Below, piece after piece: positions 34,727 through 45,303 of a stretch of DNA of 64,000 nucleotides. The number at the start of each line of letters is the position of its first letter. The stretch's first letter is position 1. The notes below the pieces were generated by a model. The model ran no database searches, was not told the DNA's origin, and saw nothing but the letters and a program-made list of their open reading frames with translations. The position numbers were made by a program, and so were the translations under genes. The DNA is from Nageia nagi. Lineage: Eukaryota; Pinophyta. Location: contig JBITNC010000001.1 of assembly GCA_050084985.1 (NCBI GenBank), positions 156,674,001 through 156,738,000 of the forward strand. Direction: 5' to 3'.

Positions 34727-37246
34727 CTACAAAAGAAAGATTAATTGATTAAGGCTTAAGAAGAATCAATATACGATTTTCCAATCACAATCGCAAGTAG
34801 CAAAATATTCAACTATGTCACTAACAAAATATTTAACTAACCATCATGCATCTAACTATCATAATAATTACAAGTAACCAATAAACTAATCATATTTAAT
34901 ATTGTTATAATTGAAAGAAATTTGTATAAATTAAAAAAAAATGACAAGTTGTACGTTAGTAGCTTTGTTTGGGTTAGTAATTTGTAGTTAGTAAGTCGTA
35001 AATCAGTGTTAGAAGATTGTAAGTCATATTAGTGCACTTTGTTTAACTTTAAGTAGTTTGAAGGTTAGTAAGTCCTAATCTAAAATTGTAGTTAGCATTT
35101 GAGGTTAGTATTTATAGTTAGTATTTGAAGTTAGTGCATTTTTTACTATTAACGTAACTTAATTTGAGCATTTGATGATTGTTTAATCATAAAAAAGAAG
35201 GACAATCACACGCAATGAGGGGTTAGTAGTTTCCTTAATTTTGGGTTAGTTACATAACAAGGCTCTAGGAGCTTTACAACATGCTCAATATCGACACAAG
35301 TCTTAACAACTTATCAAAAAAAGCAAGGTTAATTAACACCAACTTGCTTAGGGAAGATTTATCTCAAGAGGAAGAGGTATTTCCTTGGTCATAAAAGTAT
35401 TAAAGTCCATTGTATAACAAGTTTGAAAGTGAAACATACGGGCTATGACTTCATTCCTTTGTCTCGCAAGGATTGATAATTTTTGCATTTTGTCTTCATA
35501 TTATTTCTTCTTTGTTTTCTTTCAAAGCTTATCTATCTTCTTATCAAGCACCTTTATTCTTGCAATAGGATGCTTTACTTTCCTATGCTTAGAAAATTTC
35601 ATAAAAAGACTATTTCCATTTTCAAAAAAAAAAAAATGTTAGATCAAGGAGGAGTAACATATTTGCATATATCAAAAAAATAATTTCATTCCTTCCCCCT
35701 CTTTTTGAAGAGAAAAAATATAGAATTCTTCCCTCCTTTTTTATTTAACAAAGGATAGAGCCTCTTTTATAATGGAGAGAAAGAAAACAAAATTCCTTTT
35801 ATAATAAACTTACTATATAACCTCCTTTTCTTAAGAAATAAAGCTCCTTTCTTTAAAAAAAAATACCTCTAAAAAAATAATCTCCCTTTTAAAGTAAATA
35901 ACTTCAATTAAAAAAATAGAATACTCATTTATAAAAAAATTCTCTATTTTGAAAAAAAAAATCATTTAAAAAAAAAATCCTCCGTTCTTACTCTTTGAAG
36001 AGTATTTAAAAAAAAAAAAATAACCATCATATTTTCATTAAATATGTTTGCTGCATTCACCAACTAATCTGGCAGCCATTGAAGGAAGAGTGATTAATGC
36101 TCTTATCTGAAGGAAAAAAAATGTACGTTCCATGAGATGTCTTTAAAACCTACGCAAATGTTAAAGAGGAGGAAATGGAAAATAGTGGTGGGGGTGTCGG
36201 TGAGCATGACCATGGAGTGATCGGTAGAAGTGCAGTACCCTGCGCAGCCCTTACTCCGTACCATCACGCGAAACCCCATCTACTACGTAGCTGCAGCGCT
36301 TGTTGTATGGACTATAAAAAATCAACAGATATGCAAAGAATAGTTTTGGGTTTACAAATACATGGCTTTCTTGATGGGTATTGACACTTTTCCAACAAAT
36401 GCAATAAATAGTATTCTTCCATAATGTACCACCAAAGGAGCTCTAAAAGGAATCGACATCCATCCAGAGTATTTGAAAAGAAAAATTCCACCATGCATTA
36501 TGGTTGTGAATGCTCAAATAGAAATGTTTGCAAAAAAAAAAAAATGGACGCGTAATGAGGGCACGAAAAAGGGTGGAAGAATGTTGGCAAAGGTCGAACA
36601 TACTGAGGACGGGCGGGAGCACCGGCGGTAGAGGCGATGAACAATGGTGGAAAAGAGGGTTGAATTGAGCGATGGTGTTGCACAGTCATGAGGTACGCAG
36701 AGATGGCATCGAGTGGCCCGGTGGTGGTTGGGCTAGCGGCGCCATGTAGGAGTTGGTGCAGGGCCGATAGATTTTCATTTTCAACAACAATTGAAAAAAA
36801 GTATTTCTAAAAAAAATGTCTATAGTTCAACAAATAATTAAACAAATATTTTTTCCTTGTAATATATGTAATTTTTTAATGAAATGCCATATATTTTATA
36901 AGGTGGGAAATAAATAAAAAATCACTTATTTTTTCAAATTGCAATCATTTTTTTATTGTCATCACCATTAAAAATTGCAATTTTACCATATTTGCAAACT
37001 TTATTATCAATATGTTAAGCAAACATAAAATGTTAGTATTTAAAAAAAATGTATAACAACAATATATCGTCATACCAAGTAACAAAATTGTTCTTACGCT
37101 TAACCTATTCTTACATCAAAGAACTAATTTAAACCAAATATAAGCTTATGTGTAAGAATAAAAAAGAAGTTAAAAGAGCTAAACAAAATAGCTTCAAAAT
37201 GAAAGGAGAGTGAAAGAAAAAGAAAATATACCTCAATATGATTTAC
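34727..37246 (-). other. Putative leader intron of C1
   Basis: On the minus strand the donor reads ACTTGTGAG|GTAAATC and the acceptor CTTTCTTTTGTAG|AAATTGG, the latter directly before the Gag sequence. The 2520 bases between have no conserved coding content, many poly-A/T runs (35600-36010) and a GC-rich block (36060-36780). C2 and C3 have donor and acceptor at the same places. Splicing is inferred from the sites and their position. Confidence 0.55.
36060..36780. other. GC-rich block in the C1 leader
   Basis: It is the most GC-rich stretch in the window, with several CG dinucleotides (GCGGGCG, CACGCG, GGCGCC). Plus-strand open frame 36175-36384 and minus-strand frame 36498-36689 are both present but neither resembles a known protein. 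A plus-strand frame with two stops (about 36229-36530) ends at an A run (36531-36543). The block from about 36770 down lies 460-480 bases from the donor-like site, as do GC-richer blocks in C2 and C3, so part of it is native to the element; 36060-36543 may be an added piece. Confidence 0.5.
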
Positions 37247-37280
37247 CTCACAAGTTTGAAGTAGGAAGAGCCTCCAAATA

Positions 37281-37295
37281 GGCTCTAATACCAAT
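37281..37295 (-). promoter_or_regulatory. C1 primer-binding site
   Basis: The minus strand reads ATTGGTATTAGAGCC next to the LTR, one base from the initiator-Met consensus TGGTATCAGAGCC. Confidence 0.85.
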
Positions 37296-37756
37296 TGAAA
37301 GGAAAAGGAACTTCCTTTACCCAAGATCACCTTGGAATTTTTTTTTACTTCTAATCAACATCTCAAGAGACAATCACACATAAGAGAGACAATCATGTAT
37401 AGTTGTTGCTCTCTATCAAGAGAGTACTCCCCTCTATGATAGATTCTATTACTTTTAAAGACTCACAAAATTCTCTTAAAACATTATAATTCTCTCCTCC
37501 TATCAACCTACACTCTAAGAGCATAATAATACTTCAAACTCAAGTATTTTATAACAAGGCCAAGCCCTTTATTTATAGGAGAGAACCCTATCTTAACTCA
37601 CCTTTTAATCCAAGTTTTACATGAGGTAGGAATGGTCAAGTTGCACTTATTTAATTCTTAAATACTAAAAAGGTATTTATAAATACTTTTAGTATTTAGA
37701 TGAATTAAGTGAGACACATTTTAGATACAAACAATAATGCATTAAGAATTCTAACA
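37296..37756 (-). repeat. 5' LTR of C1
   Basis: 461 bases, starting TGAAAGG and ending TTCTAACA on the plus strand. It differs from the C2/C3 LTR in most of its sequence but has the same layout: a TATTTATAGG TATA-like motif and a hairpin at 37661-37696. The right flank is CTCTC. Confidence 0.8.
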
Positions 37757-38139
37757 CTCTCATATAACAAAACCAACTAATTCAACCTAGCTTTCCCAAC
37801 TTCTAGCTTTGGGAGTAATTCTTGTAATTGTATCCTCAAAGATGGTATCTTTAGCTCTAAAGGCATGATTTCCTCAGCCCCATAGACAAGTGAGAAAGGA
37901 GTTTCCCCTCTAGGGGTTCTAATATGGGTTCTATAATCCCATAATGCTGGAGGAATCTAAGTGTGCCAATCTTGATTCTCTATGAGAGATACTAACGATC
38001 TTCTTGAGAATGGAAACTATTTTTTTTTTAAGCCTTCGCTTTTCCATTACCTTGTGGATAATAAGGAATTGACAAGCTATATTTGATTTTTTATCTATAG
38101 AAATTTTTTCCATGATGACTTGACCTCATCCTCACCTTC
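37757..38139 (-). pseudogene. G3 integrase, distal part
   Basis: On the minus strand: a decayed PYYPQGNGKAKA block near 38050, then an ALWDYRTHIRTPRGETPFSL block and VYGAEEIMPLELKIPSLRIQ at 37800-37950. These are the conserved post-core blocks of plant Tat/Athila-type integrase, closely like G1. The segment is cut on the left by the C1 LTR and on the right by the ndhB fragment. Confidence 0.8.
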
Positions 38140-38555
38140 CTCTAGAATGTTTAAGTTTATGTTCTTATCTCTTATCCGGATATACTAAGAGAGATGTACG
38201 GTCGAATGAAGCTACTATGAAATATTTACATATGGGTGGGGCAAGCTCTTCTATTTTGGTTTATGGTTTTTCTTGGCTATATGGTCTATCCGGAGGAGAG
38301 ATTGAACTTCAAGAAATAGTCAATGGTCTTATAAATACACAAATGTATAACTCTCCAAGAATTTGGATTGCAGTTATATCAATAACTATAGGAATTGGAT
38401 TCAAGCTTTCTCTAGTACCATTTCATCAATGGACTCCCAATGTATATGAAGGAGTGTGATTCGTTCGACAAATTTTTCTCTGTATACAAAATCTTTTTAT
38501 TTCCTTTTAACTCTATAGACATGTGAGAAAAGCACTTTTAGCCCTACTCAGGCTA
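38140..38555 (+). pseudogene. ndhB: Plastid-derived ndhB fragment
   Basis: The plus strand encodes a long stretch of NdhB, a membrane subunit of the chloroplast NADH dehydrogenase-like complex: [20 protein letters not shown], then [40 protein letters not shown] and [10 protein letters not shown]. The open part is 38217-38459; a TGA at 38457-38459 lies where Trp is expected, and after it the match continues weakly (FVRQ, later decayed) to about 38555. It is a partial gene, without its ends, lying opposite in strand to the surrounding G3 integrase and between two integrase blocks. This is nuclear (or organelle-derived) insertion DNA, not a working gene. Confidence 0.9.
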
Positions 38556-41300
38556 AGGCATCACTTTTTGACAATATCAACAAGAGAGTGCATATTCTTA
38601 TTTTTGAAATTTGAACTATTATATGAAATAATCCTTATCAATATCCCAAACCAACTTATGATGTTTTGCTCAATGAAATCTAAAATTTTAGGCCCTTTCA
38701 TGGATACCATTGGTATTGCTTCAACCTATTTTGTAAAGTATTTTGTATTTGTGACTATAAACTTATGACCTCCTGATAAGAGCAGACTAAGCTAACCAAT
38801 TAAATCGAAGCCCCATCGTGAAAATGACCATATAAGTTGAATGTGCTTAAGAGGATATATGTGTTTAAATTGCATATTGTTTTCATTTGATGCATTTTTT
38901 TGATATAGTTATAACAATCTCTCTCTACAGTGGGCTAATAATAATTCATCCTAGTCAAGAGTTTTGAAATAGTATAACCATCAAAATGTTCCCCACATGT
39001 TCCAATGTGATATGTGTGCATGGTACTTTGTTGATCATACCATTCAATACATCTAAGGAACACACCATCATATCCTCTTATATAGAAAACATCACCTAAT
39101 ATTGTATATTTTATTGCTTTTTACTTGAATTGTCTTTCCTCCCCAGTAGACATGGTGGATGGTAAGGTCCCCCACTTAAAGTAGTATTTACATTGTTGAT
39201 ATAACAAATCTTTTGATTCTACATTTAGCTCATTGACTTGTGGTTCGAACCCATCATAAGGAATTTATGCTTTTAGAGAATACTTATGTAAGGTGATCAT
39301 CTCTACATGTGTGATATTTCTAAAAGGATTTTGTGGTATTAGTTATCCCAAGAAAGCCATAGTATTGACAAACCAATTAGAAGATCTAAGAGTTAATTCT
39401 AGTTCATATGCTTTGACATATTCTAACAATTTTCCAATAATAGCCTTGTATTACTTGATCAAAAGTTGATTACATGCATAGTTACCCTTAATTTGGTTGA
39501 CTATTAAAAGTGAATCACTAAAAGATCATTAAACATTCAAGCTTCATTTCAATTGCAAGTTTCAAACTCAAGATTAGTGCTTCATATTTTGCATTGTTAT
39601 TTGTGCACTCAAAATACAATTCAAAGGAGAAAAAAATGGGTACACCTTGAGAAGTAATAAAAACTATGTCCACTCCTCCCATTTGTTCATGTCATGAGTC
39701 ATAAAGTAGAGATTCATATCATAATCTTCTTTCTCTAACTCTTCTTCAATTTCAAACACTCCATATAGGTTACTATCAGGTAGCTCGATGGTTAGTGGAA
39801 TACCATATTTTTTAGGAGCTTCAACCAATTGATCAACAATGAATTGACCTTTACTAAACTTTTGATTTATAAATTCAAGGTCAAACTTAGTGAGAAACAT
39901 GATCCACTTGGTGACTAGCATTGAGGATTATTTTATTCATCATATATTTAAGGGAATCCATTCTTTAGATTGCAAATGTCTTATGATTAAGCATATAATG
40001 TTTGAGTTTATGTGTTGTAAATACCACTACCAAGAATAGATTTTTTATATGTGCATATTTGATTTCATAAATGGCTAAATTTCATCTCAAGTACTAAATA
40101 GTTTTCTCCTTTTTTGTCTTATTCTGATATGCCAACATCAAACCTAGTGCAAAATCTATAGGAAATATGTAAAGATGGAATGCAACTCTTGATGTAGATG
40201 GAATTAACATAGGGGGATGTGTAAGATATCTATTAATATTTTCAAAGGCATCCTAACACTTATTATCCCATACAAACTTAGCATTCTTCTTTAGCAAGTT
40301 GTTAAAAGGAAACATTTATCTAAAAGCTATGTGATTAACCTTCTTATAGCTTGGATTTTTCTATGTAAAGTTTGTAGCTTCTTGAGGTTTTGTGGCAAAG
40401 GAATTTCATTGATCACTTTGACCTTGTTAGGATATACCTCTATACCTCTTTTAGACATAATAAAACCTAATAGCTTTTTCTTGATAAGACCCTAAATACA
40501 CACTTTTTGGGATTTATTTTGATAATGTATTCCAAGAAATGATACAATATTTTGCATAATATTTCTATATGGTACTCATAGGTTTTGGATTTGAAAATAA
40601 TATAATCCACATAGTCCTCAACTATGTCATGCATATAATCATGCAATATGTAAATCATAGCTTGTTGGTATATAGCACCTGCATTTTTGACACTAAAGGG
40701 CATAAACTTAAAGAAATAAATCCCCCATGGTGTAGTGAAAGTTGTTTTATGTTGGTCCTATTTAATGATCATGATCTAATTGTATCCATAAAATCCATCC
40801 ATCAAGGAGAACATCTCATAGTTTGTTGTGTTATCCACTAAGGTGTTAATATTTGGAAGTTGAAAGTCATCCTTAGAAAAAGCTTTATTGACATCTCTAA
40901 GTCAATGCAAATCCTGATCCTATCATCTAGTTTTGGAACTATCACAGAATTGGAAACCCACTCAGGATACACTATAGCTTATATGAATTTTGCATATAGA
41001 AGTTTATGAAGCTCAGTTTTGACCATTAAAGCCTTTTTTGGGTGCATTATATAGGGTTTTTTCTTGGCCATTTTAGCATCCTCTCTTAGGGTCAAATGAT
41101 GCACTACTAAATTTGTATCTAAGCTTGACATATCTTGATAAGTGTAGGAAAAAACTTTCACTTGCTTCTTTACTTGGACTGCCCATTTTTTCCTTTCCTC
41201 TTCTATACTATTTTTTCCAAATTGAACCATTTTAGGATCATTCAAATCATCACTTAGGCCAATATCTATGGCTTCTTCTACCAGCATATGAGATCCATAT
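38556..41300 (-). pseudogene. G3 pol: reverse transcriptase, RNase H, integrase
   Basis: From right to left: reverse transcriptase N-terminal part 40979-41287 (FSYTYQDMSSLDTNLVVHHL), core 40467-40703 with MPFSVKNAGAIYQQAM and EDYVDYIIFKSKT, where the catalytic Y-V-D-D has become Y-V-D-Y; RNase H end at 39664-39921 (MLVTKWIMFLTKFDLEFI); integrase zinc-binding region near 38990 (HIGTCGEHFD) and core 38560-38830 (HKFIVTNTKYFTK, VEAIPM, NIISWFGILIRIIS). Stops throughout. The lineage is the Tat/Athila type that also gave G1. The integrase is split by the ndhB fragment. Confidence 0.85.
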
Positions 41301-42759
41301 TCCCACGAATGGTTTAAGAAAGGCTAATGATTATCCTCATCATACTCCTAGTCATAAGGGTCAACATGGTCACAAGGAGAAACAAATGAAACATGTGTGG
41401 CAAGGTCAATCATAGAAAGTATCAAGAAATCAATGGTATCCTAAACCATAACATGAAAATAATCAAAATAAAGGGTATGAGAAAATGGGGAAATTGAAGG
41501 CATGTAGACCATGTTGACTTGTTCAAAGAGGAAAGAGGGAATAGAACATTGTGATACTATTGAGGAAGGTGCAACAAGTAACATACCTTCATGAGGGGAG
41601 GAAGGTTCCTTGTAATCTCCCTCATCCTGAATTCCATTTCTTTGATCCATAGTCTGCCAAGTAAGAAATTATATTTCTTGTCTCCTTCAATTAATTGAAA
41701 ATATGAATGATTTATCTTTGAACTGACTTCTATAGGTAACATGATGTTTCTCAAGGTGTTGCATAACTAATTATTAAAGGCCCTCAAGATTAGTGTGGGT
41801 ACTTGCAAGTGTGAGAGATGAAGATTTAGCTTTCCCAAAGCTGCTAAAGATATTGCATTAATAGTTTACCCCCATCTACTAGAACCCTTTTGAATGCTTT
41901 CCCATCAACTTAAGCAATAATATGTAACAGTGAATCTTTGTATTTTAATCTTATGACATCTCTAATATTATGCTGATAGAACAAAATGCAAGGCTCCACA
42001 TTTTCTTACACACTCCCAATAAAATTAGCAAAAGAATTTGGGTTTGAAACATATAATTCAATAGTCTTGAGAATATAATCTAGTGCCTCTTTGTGTGGAT
42101 ATGAGTTCCTAATCAAGTACCATAAGAAAAATTTGATGGGATTCAATCCCAATTGTTGTTTGATATTAGTAGCAATCTTTTCATGAGGACCTCATTGAGT
42201 TCGAGGTGGAGGAAGAGGTATATGATTTGGTACATTTGGATCCTCTACTCTTCCATCTTGAGAAGTATTGGTGCCTTGCTTGGTTCCTTTACCCTTGTAT
42301 TTATATTATTTTATTCTTGTTACCAAATTTACCATGCAAATAAAATGAGATTGTTCTTCTTCTTGCACTTATTTTTGATAAGAACCATAGTCATAAAGTA
42401 TGTTTTATTAGGTAGGGATTAATTATAATGCTTTCTGGTCCCCACTTGATTCACATTTCTTTATGGCAATGGATTTTGATAAACTTGAAAATTTTGGTTG
42501 GGATTAGAAGATTTGCCATTAAAGACCAATTTCCCACTATCAATAAATCTTTGTATAAATTTTCTTAGGTACATGCATTTGTTGGTATCATCCCCTTGAA
42601 ATCTATGAAACCCACAAAATTCATCATATTTATACAATGGTTTGGAAGCCCAACTAGTATCCCATTTAACTTCTAGTAACCTTAACAATTTTGCTTTATT
42701 TAGTTTTTTAAATAATTATGATAAAGGTTCTCCCAATTGTGTAAACTGTCCTCAAATGT
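41301..42759 (-). pseudogene. G3 protease region and Gag C-terminus
   Basis: Gag C-terminus at 42461-42740: QLGEPLS...LFKKLNKAKLL, then a C-x2-H type knuckle CGFHRFQGDDTNKCMYLRKF, as in plant Tat/Athila Gag. The protease-to-reverse transcriptase region is seen at 41557-41754 (NFLLGRLWIKEM, the equivalent of the usual N-x-L-L-G-R-x-W block). Between 41760 and 42460 the frame is poorly preserved. The upstream Gag is on the far side of the G2 insertion, at 56525-57104. Confidence 0.75.
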
Positions 42760-44120
42760 GCCCTAGGAGAGGGATGCTTGAATTCTAGCCATTAAACAAG
42801 CCAAATAAATATCCATATTGCACCAATACTCCAATGACTTGCTAGAAAGGCCAAAGATGATTTCAAACATACAAAAATACCTCCTACTCCAATGCCCGAC
42901 TATGGAGAGCAAAATTCAAAATTCAAGCATGCAATTCCTCCAATCTTCCAATGTCTCAACCCAAGAGCAAAATAGCAACTTGAGAATGCAAAATTACTCC
43001 ACAAATGCAACATCCATATTGGAATGCAAAAGATGAAATCAAACATGTAAAATATCCCCATTAATCCAATGTTGCAAATGGAGAGATAACAAGAATTTAA
43101 TAATGCAAAATACACTTCAATACAACCTCCAAGCATAAAGAGATAGATAAAAAGATTTTAAAAATAAAAATTAATTGTATTAATAATAAAGAATAATTAC
43201 AATTACAATATTTTTGCTAACCTATGGAGTTTGTACAAGGACTGTCTCCTATAGGGCTATTTTGGATGGCTCTAAAGCCTCACCAATCCTAGAAGTAGTG
43301 AGGCAAGACCAGGTATCCTTTGCAATAATTATGATGGTACCAACAATGTACCTCTCAATATGGCTAGAGTAAGTTCAAAGGTAGCCTCCTCTCCCTCCAA
43401 TACCTCAAATGCAGGTCATCCCATAAGTGGCAAAGATAGAGCCTCCACTCAATCCAAAATAAAAAGTTTTATAATCAAATTTAGCATATCTCATAATGAA
43501 TATGAGTTATCATTTTATAGGTGAGGATGATCATCTTCTAATCTTGCATTAAGATGATCCGATGGTGGAGAGATGTGATTTGTGTGCTCATGTATGCAAT
43601 GTCTAAGATGGGGAGGCTTGGGATAAGTGTAATCACATCTAAAGGCCCAAAAAAGCCAACATCCAAGAGGGGATGATTTTGGAGTGCCTTGTGATCAATT
43701 CCATCGATCCATATGCTTAGGTAGACAATGTGGGATCTTACGATACTATAATGCCCAACATCCATGTTCTAAGGCTATTTACTTACATCAAGATCACCAA
43801 CGCCTAGTTTGAAGTACCGAGTTCATCCTTGGAGCTAAAAATATCCTCATATTCGATGCAATCACCTAGGGAGATTCTCTACCTCAAAGAGGGAAGCACT
43901 AATGACTAGAGGTACATTTAATGCCAATATTACAATCATCAAAGCTAAAATATGCAACACATCATTTAATGAAACTAATATTGGATTTACAATTATAGTT
44001 ACCTTGGTATCATAAATACATCATTAATTGGTATTTTAGCAAATAAATAAATAAATATAATGGCCATTTATTCCATCATTAGAGATTTATTAAGTCTCTA
44101 AGTGAGATTTACATCATTTT
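42760..44120 (-). repeat. Decayed 3' LTR of G2
   Basis: It aligns with 55075-56420 in the same orientation: GCACCAATACTCCAA...GCTAGAAAGGCC at one end and GATTTACATCATTTTG at the other. The LTR start of about 105 bases, present in the other copy up to 56524, is missing, and so is the end. The pair brackets the G2 internal region. ORFs at 43538-43765 and 55892-56077 are homologous antisense frames and are chance. Confidence 0.8.
42865..43130. repeat. 58-60-bp degenerate tandem repeat in G2 LTR
   Basis: Five units start at 42865, 42925, 42983, 43041 and 43099, spaced 60, 58, 58 and 58 bases. Each opens with a form of AAACATGCAAAATACCTCC followed by a CAATG...GAGAGCAAAAT-like stretch. The same array is in the other LTR (about 55185-55450). 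Confidence 0.7.
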
Positions 44121-44793
44121 GATCCTTCTCATTTTTGTTACTATCACAAGTCCAAGGATCATTAACCTTTATCTTCCTGCTTTTGGTTTTCCCTAATTGA
44201 TTTCTTTTAAATTCTTTGAGTATGACAATAAATGCCTCTTTAGAGGTATTTCCCATGTCCTTCCATTTGGTGAAGATGTTAGGATGTTCTCAAGTTGCAT
44301 CTTCTAATGATAGACCTTTCCATTTAACATGTACCTTATCAGCAACTTGGCTAGCTCCTGAGTTGCTTCTTATGAGTGTCCAATACTTTCTCAAGAATCC
44401 ATACTAAGTTCCCCTTCCTATCAATTAAGGATAATTCTATCAAAGGTTGGATATTTGGTTCTAGGAAGTCCCTTAAACATGACCCATGGAATACCTATTC
44501 ATCTTAGTGTCAAGGGGTAGTTGAAGCTCATAGTGAGTCTCCCCTATAACCTATAAGATTTCAAAGGGTTCATAGTAGTACATGACATGTTTTTTTCATC
44601 CTTGATTGTCGGGATACAACATGTAAGGTTGCATGCTAACATACACACACTTTCCTATCTTAAAATCTCTTTCCTTTACTGATGGTGTAGAGTATTGTAA
44701 TGATTCTTCTTATCCATTTGATGCATTTTGGGGTGTTGATATACTCATGCTTCCATTATCTTCCTCATCAATATCAAATGGTGAATTGATGGG
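44121..44793 (-). pseudogene. G2 integrase C-terminus with chromodomain
   Basis: On the minus strand near 44270-44350 the translation reads VADKVHVKWKGLSLEDAT, the signature of a chromodomain (V-x-W-K-G-L...A-T-W-E). It is preceded by ELQLPLDTKMNR and a VWILEKVLDTHKKQLRS stretch, the usual link in chromovirus integrases. This places G2 in the chromovirus branch of Ty3/gypsy, where the domain guides insertion to marked chromatin. Stops and shifts interrupt it. The reading frame continues across the C2 insertion into 52455-52640 (EEPNQPI on the far side). Confidence 0.75.
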
Positions 44794-45294
44794 TGAAGGA
44801 ACTAACACTAACAAGATAATTCATAAATAACCAAGATCTCTTGAAAGCTCAAACTTACATCTAAATAACGCAAATAAGACAATCCCACAAAGATAAATTA
44901 AGATGTAAAATGGTTCCTCTAACTAGGAGTACATCTACTAACTAGATCTTACTTCATTCAGAAACATGAATCTCTTGCAATTCTCCTTATCTCAACTCCT
45001 AAGCACTATCATATAACATAACTTTACTCCACTATTGATGTGTGATCACAAATAGAGAGCCTTATATTTATAGGCCAAAAGCCCTCTTTGGATCACCCTT
45101 TTATTCAATGTACAAAAGCATGACATGCATATTTTTTGACCCAAAGGGTATGCTCATGACATGGAGTGTAGGATAAGTAACATTATCATATTCACTTAAA
45201 TATTTAAGGTATTAAATTATACCCTTAAGTATTAATGAACTTACATAGAATATTAGTACATAACCTTTACAATAATACATTATACATTCCAACA
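44794..45294 (-). repeat. 3' LTR of C2
   Basis: 501 bases, TGAAGGAAC to TTCCAACA on the plus strand, aligned with 51949-52449. TATA-like TATATTTATAG near 45065; hairpin at 45199-45233. Confidence 0.95.
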
Positions 45295-45303
45295 CTCCCC
45301 CTT
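45295..45303 (-). promoter_or_regulatory. C2 polypurine tract
   Basis: AAGGGGGAG on the minus strand directly against the TG of the 3' LTR, the plus-strand primer. Confidence 0.85.

Larger units (their letters stand above)
30950..37756 (-). mobile_element. Copia element C1, left end lost
   Basis: A minus-strand Ty1/copia element: LTR 37296-37756, primer site 37281-37295, long leader, gag, protease, integrase, reverse transcriptase and RNase H, in that order from right to left. Integrase before reverse transcriptase defines copia. The right flank is decayed G3 integrase, so C1 landed in G3. It is the best preserved of the three copia copies at the reverse transcriptase. The 3' LTR was not found. 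Confidence 0.85.

Noticed and set aside
35600-36010. Possible matrix-attachment or centromeric satellite
   Set aside because: It is a series of plain A runs inside the copia leader, without a repeating unit.
36060-36543. A SINE or processed retrogene with poly-A tail
   Set aside because: An A run ends the block, but I found no target duplication, no RNA polymerase III promoter boxes and no recognisable protein; kept only as part of the GC-rich block.
38217-38459. ndhB as a working gene
   Set aside because: Only an internal part is present, with a stop where Trp is expected, decayed sequence after it, and integrase on both sides.
43538-43765. Conserved ORF pair at 43538-43765 and 55892-56077
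   Set aside because: The two frames are similar because they lie in the paired LTRs of G2; there is no sign of protein constraint.
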